NCBI GenBank assembly: GCA_959019775.1
Contig: CAUEPS010000006.1
Location: 1 to 64,000 of the forward strand
Direction: 5' to 3'
Length of the DNA stretch: 64,000 nt
From: an uncultured Collinsella sp.
Lineage (GTDB): Bacteria; Actinomycetota; Coriobacteriia; Coriobacteriales; Coriobacteriaceae
The position numbers were made by a program, and so were the translations under genes. Below, in pieces: positions 37,807-46,023 of this stretch (the first letter of the stretch is position 1; every line of letters starts with the position of its first letter). The notes below the pieces were generated by a model that worked only from the letters and a program-made list of their open reading frames with translations, ran no database searches and was not told where the DNA came from.

Positions 37807-38562
37807 ATGGCAGACGCTAACAACACCGAGTACGCCATCGAGGTCGACGACGTCACGATGGTCTTCAACATGGCCAGCGAGCAGCTCAACTCCCTCAAGG
37901 AGTACTTCATCAAGCTCGTGCGCCATGAGTTGTTCTTCAAGGAGTTCCATGCTCTGGAGCACGTGAGCTTTAAGGTTAAAAAGGGCGAGGTCATCGGCCT
38001 GGTGGGAACCAACGGTTCCGGTAAGTCCACCATGCTCAAGATCATCGCCGGCGTGCTCGAGCCCACGAAGGGCACCGTGACGGTTCGTGGCAACATCGCG
38101 CCCCTCATCGAGCTGGGCGCTGGTTTCGACCTCGAGCTCACCGCGCGTGAGAACATTTTCCTCAACGGTGCGCTTTTGGGTTACTCCAAGCAGTTCATGA
38201 ATGAGCACCTGGACGAGATCGTGGACTTCGCCGAGCTGCGCGACTTCCTCGACATGCCCATGAAGAATTACTCATCCGGTATGGTCGCGCGCATCGCGTT
38301 CGCCATCGCCACCGTGGTGGAGCCCGACATCCTCATCGTCGATGAGACGCTCTCTGTGGGCGACGTGTTTTTCCAGCAGAAGTGCGAGCGCCGCATCCAG
38401 AGCTTCATAGATTCCGGCAACGTGACCGTGCTGTTCGTGAGCCATTCCATCGAGCAGGTGGAGCGCATCTGCACCTCCGCGGTGTGGATCGAGAAGGGTC
38501 ACGAGCGCATGATCGGCCCGGTGGACGAGGTCTGCGCGGCTTACAAGGCGCAGTTCGACTAA
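37807..38562 (+). CDS. polysaccharide ABC exporter ATPase (Wzt/TagH-like)
   Basis: This 251-residue protein has Walker A LVGTNGSGKSTMLK, the Q/G-rich IAPLIELGAGFDLELTAREN segment typical of Wzt/TagH, signature YSSGMVARI, Walker B ILIVDETL and the H-loop FVSHSIEQ. It ends directly after the nucleotide-binding domain, so it lacks the C-terminal glycan-binding domain found in the longer Wzt proteins; export then does not depend on a chain-end cap recognised by this subunit. It is tightly linked to the permease upstream and a GT2 gene one base downstream. A deleted relative lies at 43198. Confidence 0.95.
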   Translation: MADANNTEYAIEVDDVTMVFNMASEQLNSLKEYFIKLVRHELFFKEFHALEHVSFKVKKGEVIGLVGTNGSGKSTMLKIIAGVLEPTKGTVTVRGNIAPLIELGAGFDLELTARENIFLNGALLGYSKQFMNEHLDEIVDFAELRDFLDMPMKNYSSGMVARIAFAIATVVEPDILIVDETLSVGDVFFQQKCERRIQSFIDSGNVTVLFVSHSIEQVERICTSAVWIEKGHERMIGPVDEVCAAYKAQFD

Positions 38563-38563
38563 C

Positions 38564-39673
38564 ATGTCCGACGCGTGCGACGAGGCGGCCGCGAGTGAGC
38601 GCCGCCCCTTCTTTTCCATCATCATGCCCTGCTATGGCGTGGCGGCCTATCTGCCCGATGCCGTAGCGTGTGTCCATGCCCAAACGTGTGCGGACTGGGA
38701 GCTCATCTGCGTTGACGACGCCTCTCCCGATAACGTCGCGGAGCTCGTCGAGCATGCCGCTGCCGAGGATCCGCGCATTCGCCTTGTGCGCCACGAGGAG
38801 AACCAAGGCCTGTCCGGCGCGCGCAATACCGGCATCGCGGCGGCGCGCGGCTCTTACGTCTGGATGCCCGACCCGGATGATGCGTACGCTCCCGACCTAC
38901 TCGAGCGCTGTGCCGAGAAGATCTATTTCCAGGCCGATGCGGGGGTCAGGACCGACGTCGTGGTGTTCGGGCTTACCGAGGAACTCTTCGATGCGGACGG
39001 TTCCGTATGCGGTGCGCACGACATCGTGCCGGCGCTCGACGGGGCTTTTTCGGGCTCCGATGCGCACGCGCAGGTTCTCGACCTCGAGGACCGTACGCTT
39101 CTGGGCTATGCGTGGAACAAGGTCTACCGTGCGGAGGTGCTGGACGGTATCGCGTTCGAGACCGTCCCCCTCATCGAGGACGTCGTCTTCAACGTTGCGG
39201 TCTTTAATCGCGTTGAGAACCTCGTGCTCGTGGCGCGTCCTTTGTACCGCTACGAGAAGCGCGTGGCCGCCAACCTGACGGCCAAATTCGTGCCCGAGTA
39301 CTACGAGGTGCATCGCCGTCGCATCGACGATGTGTACCGCCAGCAGGTGTCGTGGGGCCTCGATTCCGCCGATGTCCGCTCCCGCCTCGGGGCTCGTTAT
39401 GCGCGCTACATCTTGTCCGCGCTCGAGCGCAACTGCGATGCGCGCGCGGGGCTGAACCATGCGGACCGCGTGGCCTTCTGCCGCAGCGTCATGGACGACG
39501 GACTCTTCCGCGTGCTCGTCCTGGATGCGCGCCCACAGGGCAGGGGAGCCCGCGTGTGCGTGGGCCTTCTCAAGACGCGCAGCGCCCTGGTGTGGTGCGC
39601 CGTCGGTCGCATCATCCACCTCGTGAGGTCGCGCGCCGGCCTCGCGTACCGTAAAGCCACGTTTTCCCGTTAG
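38564..39673 (+). CDS. family 2 glycosyltransferase
   Basis: This 369-residue protein starts at ATG 38564, one base after the ATPase stop. Its GT-A fold has FFSIIMPCYGVAAYLPDAVA, LICVDDASPDN, NQGLSGARNTGIAAARGSYV and WMPDPDDAYAPDLLE (DPDD metal/nucleotide motif). A helical C-terminal part ends with a hydrophobic, basic segment (LVWCAVGRIIHLVRSRAG) that may associate with the membrane. It is in the exporter operon, so it probably adds a sugar to the exported chain. The sugar is unknown. Confidence 0.86.
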   Translation: MSDACDEAAASERRPFFSIIMPCYGVAAYLPDAVACVHAQTCADWELICVDDASPDNVAELVEHAAAEDPRIRLVRHEENQGLSGARNTGIAAARGSYVWMPDPDDAYAPDLLERCAEKIYFQADAGVRTDVVVFGLTEELFDADGSVCGAHDIVPALDGAFSGSDAHAQVLDLEDRTLLGYAWNKVYRAEVLDGIAFETVPLIEDVVFNVAVFNRVENLVLVARPLYRYEKRVAANLTAKFVPEYYEVHRRRIDDVYRQQVSWGLDSADVRSRLGARYARYILSALERNCDARAGLNHADRVAFCRSVMDDGLFRVLVLDARPQGRGARVCVGLLKTRSALVWCAVGRIIHLVRSRAGLAYRKATFSR

Positions 39674-39681
39674 GAGCTCCC

Positions 39682-40740
39682 GTGCCCAAGAACGCGTTCG
39701 ACACATCTGCACCACAGCTCACCGTCGCTGTTCCCGCGTACAACGTCGAGTCCTACCTCGCGCGCGGCCTCGAGTCCTACCTCGACCCGCGCTTCGTGGG
39801 CAATCTCGAGGTTATCGTTGTGGACGATGGCTCCACCGACGGCACCCGCGCGCTCGCGGAGGACTTCGCGGCTCGCAGCAACGGCGTGATCCGCGTTATC
39901 TCCAAGGAGAACGGCGGGCACGGTTCGGCCGTGAACGCCGGCATCGAGCACGCGCGCGGCCGTTACTTCCGTGTGATCGACGGCGACGACTGGGTGAACG
40001 CCGACGGCATGGCCGAGCTGCTCGATCGCCTGGCCGACCTCGACTGCGATCTTGTGGTGGATAAGAAGCGCGAGGTCGATATGACCACAGGCGAGGAGCG
40101 TGCATTCCCGCTGGCGAAGGGTGTCGTTCCCGGCCGCGTGCTCGATTTCTCGACCGTACTCACCAACGGCGACACCGTCTTCCAGATCATGATCCATACG
40201 CTCACCGCGCGCACGGACTACCTGCGCGGTATCGGTATCAAGCTGCTCGAGCACACGTTCTACGAGGACTACGAGTACGTCGTCAAGGCGAGCGTGCCGG
40301 CCTCGACCATCTGCTATCTGGATGTCGAGGTGTACCAGTACCTCGTGGGCAACGCCAACCAGTCCGTGAACCACGACAACTACGTGCGTCGCTGGGACGA
40401 CCATTCCCGCGTGGTGACCGAGCTTTTGGCCTATCTCGAGCGTTGCGAGCACGATGAGGTCCGCGCGGCCACCGGTGAGAAGCTCTCGAACGAAGCCGTC
40501 TACTACGTCCGTGAGAAAGTCCATCTCATCGTGGACACGCACTATAACATCGCGCTTCTGTTCGACGAGGACCGCAGCCGCGGCCGTGCGCGCGCAAAGG
40601 AGTTCCGTCGCGAGCTTCGCCGCGCCGACATCGACCAGTGGACGCGCGGAGAGCAACGCTACCGAATGGCCATGCTGCTTAACCGCCTGAGCCTCTCGTA
40701 TAATTCCATCAAGCGCCTGGTTGCCAGGCGCCGTCACTAG
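39682..40740 (+). CDS. family 2 glycosyltransferase
   Basis: This 352-residue protein starts at GTG 39682 behind AGGAG. The GT-A fold has LTVAVPAYNVESYLARGLES, LEVIVVDDGSTDGT, NGGHGSAVNAGIEHARGRYF and RVIDGDDWVNADG (DGDD). The NGGHGSAVN motif marks the subgroup that often adds sugars to teichoic-acid-like or capsular chains. The C-terminal ~170 residues are helical with a basic end (RLVARRRH). It lies 8 bases after the preceding GT2 stop in the same operon. Confidence 0.87.
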   Translation: MPKNAFDTSAPQLTVAVPAYNVESYLARGLESYLDPRFVGNLEVIVVDDGSTDGTRALAEDFAARSNGVIRVISKENGGHGSAVNAGIEHARGRYFRVIDGDDWVNADGMAELLDRLADLDCDLVVDKKREVDMTTGEERAFPLAKGVVPGRVLDFSTVLTNGDTVFQIMIHTLTARTDYLRGIGIKLLEHTFYEDYEYVVKASVPASTICYLDVEVYQYLVGNANQSVNHDNYVRRWDDHSRVVTELLAYLERCEHDEVRAATGEKLSNEAVYYVREKVHLIVDTHYNIALLFDEDRSRGRARAKEFRRELRRADIDQWTRGEQRYRMAMLLNRLSLSYNSIKRLVARRRH

Positions 40741-40761
40741 CAAGCCAACAGGGGATACTCC

Positions 40762-41997
40762 ATGAGTCGCAAACCGCGCATCGCCATATTCAGCGCCGAC
40801 GCCAAGCTTGGCCACGAGGTCAAGGGCGCTACGCGCTACACGTTTCTCGCGAGCCTGCTCGTGGAGCGTGGTTTCGACGTTGATTTCATCACGAGCGGTT
40901 TCCAGCACTGGGAGAAGCGCCAACGCGATTTGGATTCGTTCGATGCGAGCGCGCATCCGTTCAACGTCAAGTTCATTTCCGAGCCGAGCTACCCGGCCAA
41001 CATGTGCCCGCAGCGCATCTGGGCGCATCATGTGATGGCCAAGCGCGTGAGCACGTATTTCGACGCCAACCACGACTACGACCTCATCTACTGCCAGATT
41101 CCTCCCAACGATGTGACGCTTGCCGCGGGACGGGCGGCCAAGCGCTATGGTATCCCCTTCGTGGTGGACGTGAACGACCTGTGGCCCGAGGCCTTCCGCA
41201 TCGCGCTCGATGTGCCCGTTGTGTCGGACCTGCTGTTCGCACCGTTTGAACGCCAGGCGCGCCGTGCCTACGCGTTGGCAGACGCCGTGGTGGGAACCTC
41301 CGACGAGTACGCGGCGCGACCCTTCCGCGATCGCGCGGAGGACATTCCCAAGCTCGTGGTGTACGTGGGCAACGATCTCGAGGAGTTCGACGCCGGAGCT
41401 GCGGAAAATGCCGCTTCGGTGGTGAAGCCCGCCGGTGAGGTCTGGGTTTCCTATGCCGGCAACATCTCGGCGCTCTACGACCTGGAAACGCTCGTCGAGG
41501 CGGTGGCCATCGCCGCCAAGGCTCATCCCGAGCTCAAGCTCAAGATCTTGGGCGATGGACCGGAGCGTGGATCCGTCGAGGCCGCCGTCATGCGCACCGG
41601 CGCTCCCGCCGAGCTTCTGGGTTATATGCCGTACCGCACCATGGCCGCCTGGCTCAAGGCGTCCGACATGGTGGTGAACTCGCTGGTGGCCAACGCGCCG
41701 CAGAGCGTGCCCACCAAGATTGGCGACTACCTTGCCTCGGGCCGTCCCATGGTCAACACGTCCATGAACGCGGAGTTCCGCGAGAAGGTGGAGCGTGAAG
41801 GTTTTGGCGTGAACGTGGTTCCCGGCGATGCCGAGGGACTCGCGAAGGTGATCTGCGAGCTGGTGGAGGACGAAGCGGGGCGTGCGCGCATGGGTCATGT
41901 GGCGCGCGAGCTCGCCGTGGCCCAGTTCGACCGTCCGCATTCCTACGAGGCGACCGTCGACCTTATTCGGAGTTTGATTGCCGAGCGCTCGAAGTAA
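40762..41997 (+). CDS. family 4 glycosyltransferase
   Basis: This 411-residue GT-B protein starts at ATG 40762 behind AGGGGAT. N-terminal acceptor half: RIAIFSADAKLGHEVKGATR and the VVDVNDLWPEAFRIAL segment, typical of WbuB-like GT4. C-terminal donor half: VSYAGNISALYDLETLVEAV, LKILGDGPERGSVEAAV, and SVPTKIGDYLASGRPMVNTS in place of the usual E-x7-E motif. It resembles transferases that act on UDP-linked amino sugars or fucosamine. It is the last gene of the exporter/glycosyltransferase operon. Confidence 0.87.
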   Translation: MSRKPRIAIFSADAKLGHEVKGATRYTFLASLLVERGFDVDFITSGFQHWEKRQRDLDSFDASAHPFNVKFISEPSYPANMCPQRIWAHHVMAKRVSTYFDANHDYDLIYCQIPPNDVTLAAGRAAKRYGIPFVVDVNDLWPEAFRIALDVPVVSDLLFAPFERQARRAYALADAVVGTSDEYAARPFRDRAEDIPKLVVYVGNDLEEFDAGAAENAASVVKPAGEVWVSYAGNISALYDLETLVEAVAIAAKAHPELKLKILGDGPERGSVEAAVMRTGAPAELLGYMPYRTMAAWLKASDMVVNSLVANAPQSVPTKIGDYLASGRPMVNTSMNAEFREKVEREGFGVNVVPGDAEGLAKVICELVEDEAGRARMGHVARELAVAQFDRPHSYEATVDLIRSLIAERSK

Positions 41998-42112
41998 ACC
42001 GCACACGTCTGCTCGTGCGCGAGGCGGAGTGCATGCTGGAGGCCGGCAAATAGGCCTACTTCTTTGCCAAAGTTGCGTGAGAAGGAGTGCCAACGCACGG
42101 CGTAGGGGCGGT

Positions 42113-43075
42113 TTACCTCGCGTTCGTGTTGTCGTTGCGATAGTCACCGAAGGTGTATTTGTTATACACGTTGACTTCCCACTGCTTTTTTTCGACCTTT
42201 GCCACGGAGTCGAGGATAAAACCAGTCGCGAGACTTAAGCCACACAGGAACATAAACGATGCGGCGAGCAGGGCGGTTGGGAAACGCGGAACAAGACCGG
42301 TCTGGAAATACTCGACAATGATGGGAATGCCCAGGGCAAAACCGATTATTGCAAACAGGAGCGCAACGAGGCTGAAAAATTTGAGCGGGCGGTAGTCCTT
42401 GAACAGCGTGCCGATCATGGCGACAACTTTGATGCCGTCGCTGACGGTGTTGAGTTTGGACTCGGAACCCTCGGGGCGGTCACGGTACTCAATAGGCACA
42501 TCTTTGATGCGCCAGCGGTGGTCGACGGCATGGATGGAGAGCTCGGTTTCAATCTGAAAGCCCTCGGAAAGCACGGGGAACGTTTTGACAAAGGGGCGGC
42601 TCATGGCGCGATAGCCCGTCATGACGTCATCGAAGCTGTATCCGTAAATCCATTTGATCATGGCACGAACCAGATTGTTGCCAAAGCCGTGGAAGGCGCG
42701 CTTGTTTTCCTCGGCGTAGGTGCCGTTGGACAGGCGATCGCCGACGGTCATATCGGCTGTACCATTAAGAATGGGCTCGCAGAGGGCTTTTGCCGCTTCG
42801 GCGGGGTAGGTGTCGTCGCCGTCGACCATGAGGTAGCAATCGGCGTCGATATCGCGGAACATCTGACGGCAGACATTGCCCTTTCCCTGCCGGGGCTCAA
42901 AGCGCACCGTGGCGCCGTGTTCCGTTGCGATGCGCGAGGTATCGTCTGACGAGTTGTTATCGTATACATAGACCGTCGCCTGCGGAAGCTCGCGGTGGAA
43001 GTCGTCAATGACTTTGCCGATCGTGAGGGCTTCGTTGTAGCAGGGGATAATGACGGCAATAGATTCAGAATTCAC
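42113..43075 (-). CDS. GtrB/DPM1-like polyprenyl-phosphate glycosyltransferase
   Basis: This 320-residue protein starts at GTG 43075 behind AAAGGAG. Its catalytic domain has IAVIIPCYNEALTIGKVIDD, VYDNNSSDDT, ADCYLMVDGDDTYPAEAA (DGDD) and DDVMTGYRAMSRPFV. Two C-terminal transmembrane helices (~residues 232-252 and 270-290) place it in the GtrB-type group. It would make a lipid-phosphate-linked sugar at the inner face of the membrane. It is transcribed alone toward the exporter operon and diverges from the broken ATPase gene. Confidence 0.88.
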   Translation of the reverse strand: MNSESIAVIIPCYNEALTIGKVIDDFHRELPQATVYVYDNNSSDDTSRIATEHGATVRFEPRQGKGNVCRQMFRDIDADCYLMVDGDDTYPAEAAKALCEPILNGTADMTVGDRLSNGTYAEENKRAFHGFGNNLVRAMIKWIYGYSFDDVMTGYRAMSRPFVKTFPVLSEGFQIETELSIHAVDHRWRIKDVPIEYRDRPEGSESKLNTVSDGIKVVAMIGTLFKDYRPLKFFSLVALLFAIIGFALGIPIIVEYFQTGLVPRFPTALLAASFMFLCGLSLATGFILDSVAKVEKKQWEVNVYNKYTFGDYRNDNTNAR

Positions 43076-43197
43076 TCAATGCTCCTTTGATATTCAATCG
43101 TAGAAAGTATAGCCGTTTGGCCCTGGCATCCTGAGATGTAGCCGTCTTCCACAAGTCCGAGCGCAAATTCATCTTCTACATCTAAAGGAATGCTGTG

Positions 43198-43790
43198 ATG
43201 ACTGAATCTGTTGTTGATTACAACGAGCAGCCTCTGGCTGTCGAGGTCGACGCCACCACCATGATCTTTAACATGGCGTCTGACTCGCTGACCTGCCTCA
43301 AAGAATGTTTTATTAAGCTCGCTAAGCATGAGTTGTTCTTTGAGGAGTTTAGGGCGCTTAGGCACATCTCGTTTGATATTCATCGCGGTGAGGTCGTGGG
43401 CTTGGTCGGTACTAATGGTTCCGGCAAGTCCACGATGCTCAAGATTATCGCTGGTGCGCTCGAGCTTAGCGAGGGCAGCGTTAAGGTTCATGGCAACATT
43501 GCACCTCTGATTGAACTTGGAGCTGGCTTTGATCCCGAGCTGACGGCACGCGAGAACATTTATTTGAACGTTGCGCTAGTCGGCTATACCAAGGAATTTA
43601 TCGATGCCGACTTTGATGGTATTATCGAGTTCGTTGAGCTGCAGAACTTTGTCGACATGCCGCTCAAGAACTTCTCTTCGGGTATGGTTGCGCGCATCTG
43701 CCAGCGTGCGTTTGGATTGAGAAGGGCGACCTTCGTATGGACGGCCCGGTCGATGAGGTATGCAAGGCATACCGCGAACAGTTCAAGTAG
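43198..43790 (+). pseudogene. second Wzt-like exporter ATPase, inactivated by internal deletion and frameshift
   Basis: The start (ATG 43198 behind AAAGGAA) and first ~165 residues closely follow the intact ATPase at 37807: LVGTNGSGKSTMLKIIAGAL, IAPLIELGAGFDPELTAREN, and NFSSGMVARI. Directly after MVARI the sequence jumps to what corresponds to ERIC...VWIEKG, losing 58 residues with Walker B, D-loop and H-loop. The join lies at CGCATC, present at both equivalent sites of the intact gene, so a short direct repeat likely mediated the deletion. One base is also missing, so the tail WIEKGDLRMDGPVDEVCKAY is read only in the +1 frame, ending at TAG 43788. As written, the open frame runs on into the tRNA gene. 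Confidence 0.88.
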
Positions 43791-43843
43791 GTTATACTTA
43801 TTTGCGCTTGGCGGGCTCGCGCTTGCTTGGCGTGTGGTTATTT

Positions 43844-43917
43844 GCTCCATTAGCTCAGTTGGATAGAGCAGGGGACTTCTAATCCCAAGGTCGACGGTTC
43901 GAATCCGCCATGGAGCA
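43844..43917 (+). tRNA. tRNA-Arg (anticodon TCT)
   Basis: The 74-nt cloverleaf has acceptor GCTCCAT pairing with ATGGAGC, D-arm TAGCTCAGTTGGATAGAGC, anticodon stem-loop with CTTCTAA (anticodon TCT, reads AGA) and T-arm with GGTTCGAATC. The CCA end is not encoded. A terminator follows. Downstream lie decayed accessory genes, so this tRNA may be an integration hot spot, though no repeated tRNA 3' end was seen. Confidence 0.95.
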
Positions 43918-43931
43918 CCTTTTGTTTAATA

Positions 43932-43956
43932 AGCTCAGCTTTTGCTGGGCTTTTTT
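43932..43956 (+). terminator. terminator of the tRNA-Arg gene
   Basis: AGCTCAGC pairs with GCTGGGCT (one G-U) around a 4-nt loop and is followed by TTTTTG, 15 bases after the tRNA. Confidence 0.8.
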
Positions 43957-44142
43957 GTTCACAAATGCGAAGTTGAGCTACTCTGTTTCTGCGGGCTCCA
44001 CGATTTATGAGTTATGTAGCAATTCCAGATTCTAAGACAGGGGCCGCTTGCGTTTGGCGGTTAGCCATCGACATCCTTACGCTAACGCTGACTCGAAAGG
44101 CCTTATCTCCTGCCCATTTTTCTCTGCACAATTGAAGTCTGA

Positions 44143-44481
44143 AGTGGTTGGCCATACGTTGTTGTTATGATCGATGAGATTGACCTTCATTTGCATCCCC
44201 GCTGGCAGGCGCGGATTCTCGAGGACCTGGTTCGCATATTTCCAAACGTACAGTTTATACTTACAACGCATTCACCTGTTGTGGTGGCGTCGGTACCTCG
44301 CGGTAACATCCGCATTCTTGGAGAGGACGCTGCAACGGTGCCTGCTATGGAAACGCGTGGACGCGATGCCGGGGATATTCTCAACACCGTCCTGGGCGCA
44401 TCCTCTCGACCTGAAGAGGCGGGTCGATTGTTCGATTTGTTCCAAGAGGGCCATACGCAACACCCCCGATACGACGTTTAA
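44143..44481 (+). pseudogene. 3' remnant of an AAA/SMC-like ATPase (PtuA/retron-effector type)
   Basis: The frame opens after a stop at 44140 and has no proper start; the first meaningful residues are VVVMIDEIDLHLHPRWQARI (Walker B) and FILTTHSPVVVASVPRGNI (H-loop). The Walker A half is missing. This Walker B/H-loop type belongs to overcoming-lysogenization-defect-like and PtuA ATPases. Immediately after it, in another frame, is a piece of HNH protein, the order of Septu (PtuA-PtuB) and retron ATPase/HNH effectors. The last residues (HTQHPRYDV) look like read-through after a small deletion. Confidence 0.65.
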
Positions 44482-44662
44482 TTACACAGCGTTGCGCGGA
44501 GAGAGCAAGCGAGAAGTTCTGGAGGCCTTGCTTGCGGAGCGGGGCCATCTCTGCGCTTATTGCACGTGCAGGATCGGCGTTGGTGATCGCCTGGCTACGA
44601 TTGAGCATTTATTTCCGCATTTTTGTTTCGTTGGGTTAGTTTTGCCTGAATGTATCCCCTAA
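44450..44662 (+). pseudogene. 5' fragment of an HNH endonuclease (PtuB/TIGR02646-like)
   Basis: In the frame ending at TAA 44660 the sequence FNYTALRGESKREVLEALLA, then GHLCAYCTCRIG and ATIEHLFP, matches the start of retron/Septu HNH proteins, in which CAYC and IEHLxP form the zinc/HNH core. No start codon is present and similarity ends soon after IEHLFP, so most of the protein is gone. It overlaps the ATPase remnant in another frame. No reverse transcriptase or ncRNA was seen nearby. Confidence 0.55.
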
Positions 44663-44689
44663 TTCGATGAATTCTCTTTACATTATCGA

Positions 44690-44760
44690 TTGTATAGCCG
44701 GTTATAAAGCTATATATACATATATACTAATTTATAAATATATATAAGCGAAATCTGCCT
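44690..44760. promoter_or_regulatory. AT-rich stretch upstream of the AAA ATPase gene
   Basis: About 70 bases are almost only A and T with TATATA runs. They lie between the HNH remnant and the ATPase start, in an otherwise GC-rich region, and probably contain the promoter. Confidence 0.35.
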
Positions 44761-44773
44761 AAGGTTGCTGGTT

Positions 44774-45877
44774 ATGGACAAAGCCAAGTTCTACAATCCA
44801 TTTCGTCCGACCGCCGGTGCGGAGCCTCCTCGAATCATCGGTCGTGATGATATCTCTCTCGAGTTCGTGGAGGGTCTCATGTCCGGCGTTGGCGCCCCCG
44901 CACGTCTTATGCGAATCACAGGCCCGCGCGGGTCGGGGAAAACGGTTCTTCTTTGCGATCTGCGCGACCGAGCGATTGAGCTGGGTTGGAAGGCCGTTGT
45001 TGTTTCGGCTGGTCTGCGTTTGTCGCACGATCTTATGGAGCAGATTCAAGACCAACTGACTTTTTCCTCCGCTTCGCTTGGCGTTAACGTTGGTATTGCT
45101 TCTGCCAAGTTGGACATTTCTTCAAGCGAAATGAGCCTTCGGGCAAAACTAAAGCAGATTACGCAGGGCTCAAAGGGTCTGTTCATCGCTGTTGATGAAG
45201 TCCAAGATGCCCCAGTTGAGGAAATGCGTATTATTGCCTCAACAGTTCAATTACTCATTGGGGAGAAAGTCAACATCGCTCTTGCCTTTGCCGGATTGCC
45301 ATCGGGCGTTATGGATCTTATTAACGGCAAGGCACTTACTTTTCTTCGTCGCGCGGTTCCTGAAGACCTTGCTCCTATCAATCAAATCGAGATTGCACTT
45401 TCTTTGAGTGATAGCTTTAACGCGACCGGTCTTTCTCTCGACGGGGATTTGCTATCAAAAGCGGCGAGAGCAACAAAAGGTTATGCGTATTTAGTTCAAC
45501 TTGTTGGGTATTCAATCTGGCAGCGCGCCAACCTTCATCGGGAAAAATCAACTCTCGTTAGTGAGCGCGATGTTGATGAAGGTATCCTGCTTGCCGAAGC
45601 TCGTTTCCACGACGTGGTCCACGAGCCTGAAATTTCGGGTCTTTCCCGTAATGAAATCAACTACCTGTATGCCATGTGCGAGGATAGTAGGCAATCCAAG
45701 ACCTCGGATTTAGCCAAACGCCTTGGTAAAAAGACGAGTGAGCTGAGTTCTGTTAGGGCCAAGCTGCTTTCACGAGAAGTTATCCAGGCGCCTCAGAGGG
45801 GCTATGTTCAATTTGCTGTGCCGGATTTGGACGAGTATCTCAAAGATAATAGAGATGAGATTCTATCGAGGTATTAA
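44774..45877 (+). CDS. AAA ATPase with C-terminal winged helix (archaeal-type ATPase family)
   Basis: This 367-residue protein starts at ATG 44774. It has Walker A ITGPRGSGKTVLL (~residue 50), Walker B GLFIAVDEVQDAP (~140) and a sensor-like IALAFAGLP strand (~175), followed by helical and winged-helix-like parts (RNEINYLYAMCEDS, LAKRLGKKTSELSSVRAKLL). The family is the Orc1/MoxR-like P-loop group often annotated as AAA ATPase or archaeal ATPase; its role is unclear. It lies between the remnants next to the tRNA and the Pel operon. The ribosome site (AAGG) is weak. Confidence 0.78.
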   Translation: MDKAKFYNPFRPTAGAEPPRIIGRDDISLEFVEGLMSGVGAPARLMRITGPRGSGKTVLLCDLRDRAIELGWKAVVVSAGLRLSHDLMEQIQDQLTFSSASLGVNVGIASAKLDISSSEMSLRAKLKQITQGSKGLFIAVDEVQDAPVEEMRIIASTVQLLIGEKVNIALAFAGLPSGVMDLINGKALTFLRRAVPEDLAPINQIEIALSLSDSFNATGLSLDGDLLSKAARATKGYAYLVQLVGYSIWQRANLHREKSTLVSERDVDEGILLAEARFHDVVHEPEISGLSRNEINYLYAMCEDSRQSKTSDLAKRLGKKTSELSSVRAKLLSREVIQAPQRGYVQFAVPDLDEYLKDNRDEILSRY

Positions 45878-45959
45878 AGCTCCTGATAAATTCTCGAGAT
45901 TCACCCCCTCATCCTCTAAAAAAGTCCTTAAGACAGCCTTAATGGCGCCTCGGCCTGCG

Positions 45960-45990
45960 TTGACAGCGTACAATACGCATGTTTGACTAT
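45960..45990 (+). promoter_or_regulatory. candidate promoter of the Pel operon
   Basis: TTGACA (45960-45965) and GACTAT (45985-45990) are spaced by 19 bases, 34 bases before the first Pel gene. The -10 match and spacing are imperfect. Confidence 0.35.
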
Positions 45991-46023
45991 GGAAAAAGTG
46001 GAATTTAAGGGAAGGGACGCGTC

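Noticed and set aside
39670..42147. 825-codon open frame on the minus strand
   Set aside because: It is the mirror of three clear plus-strand glycosyltransferase genes; its His/Arg/Val-rich composition is an antisense artefact of GC-rich coding.
44143..44662. Intact retron
   Set aside because: No reverse transcriptase or msr/msd-like RNA is present; only effector-type fragments remain.
43844..45900. Integrated element using tRNA-Arg as attachment site
   Set aside because: No integrase and no second copy of the tRNA 3' end were found.
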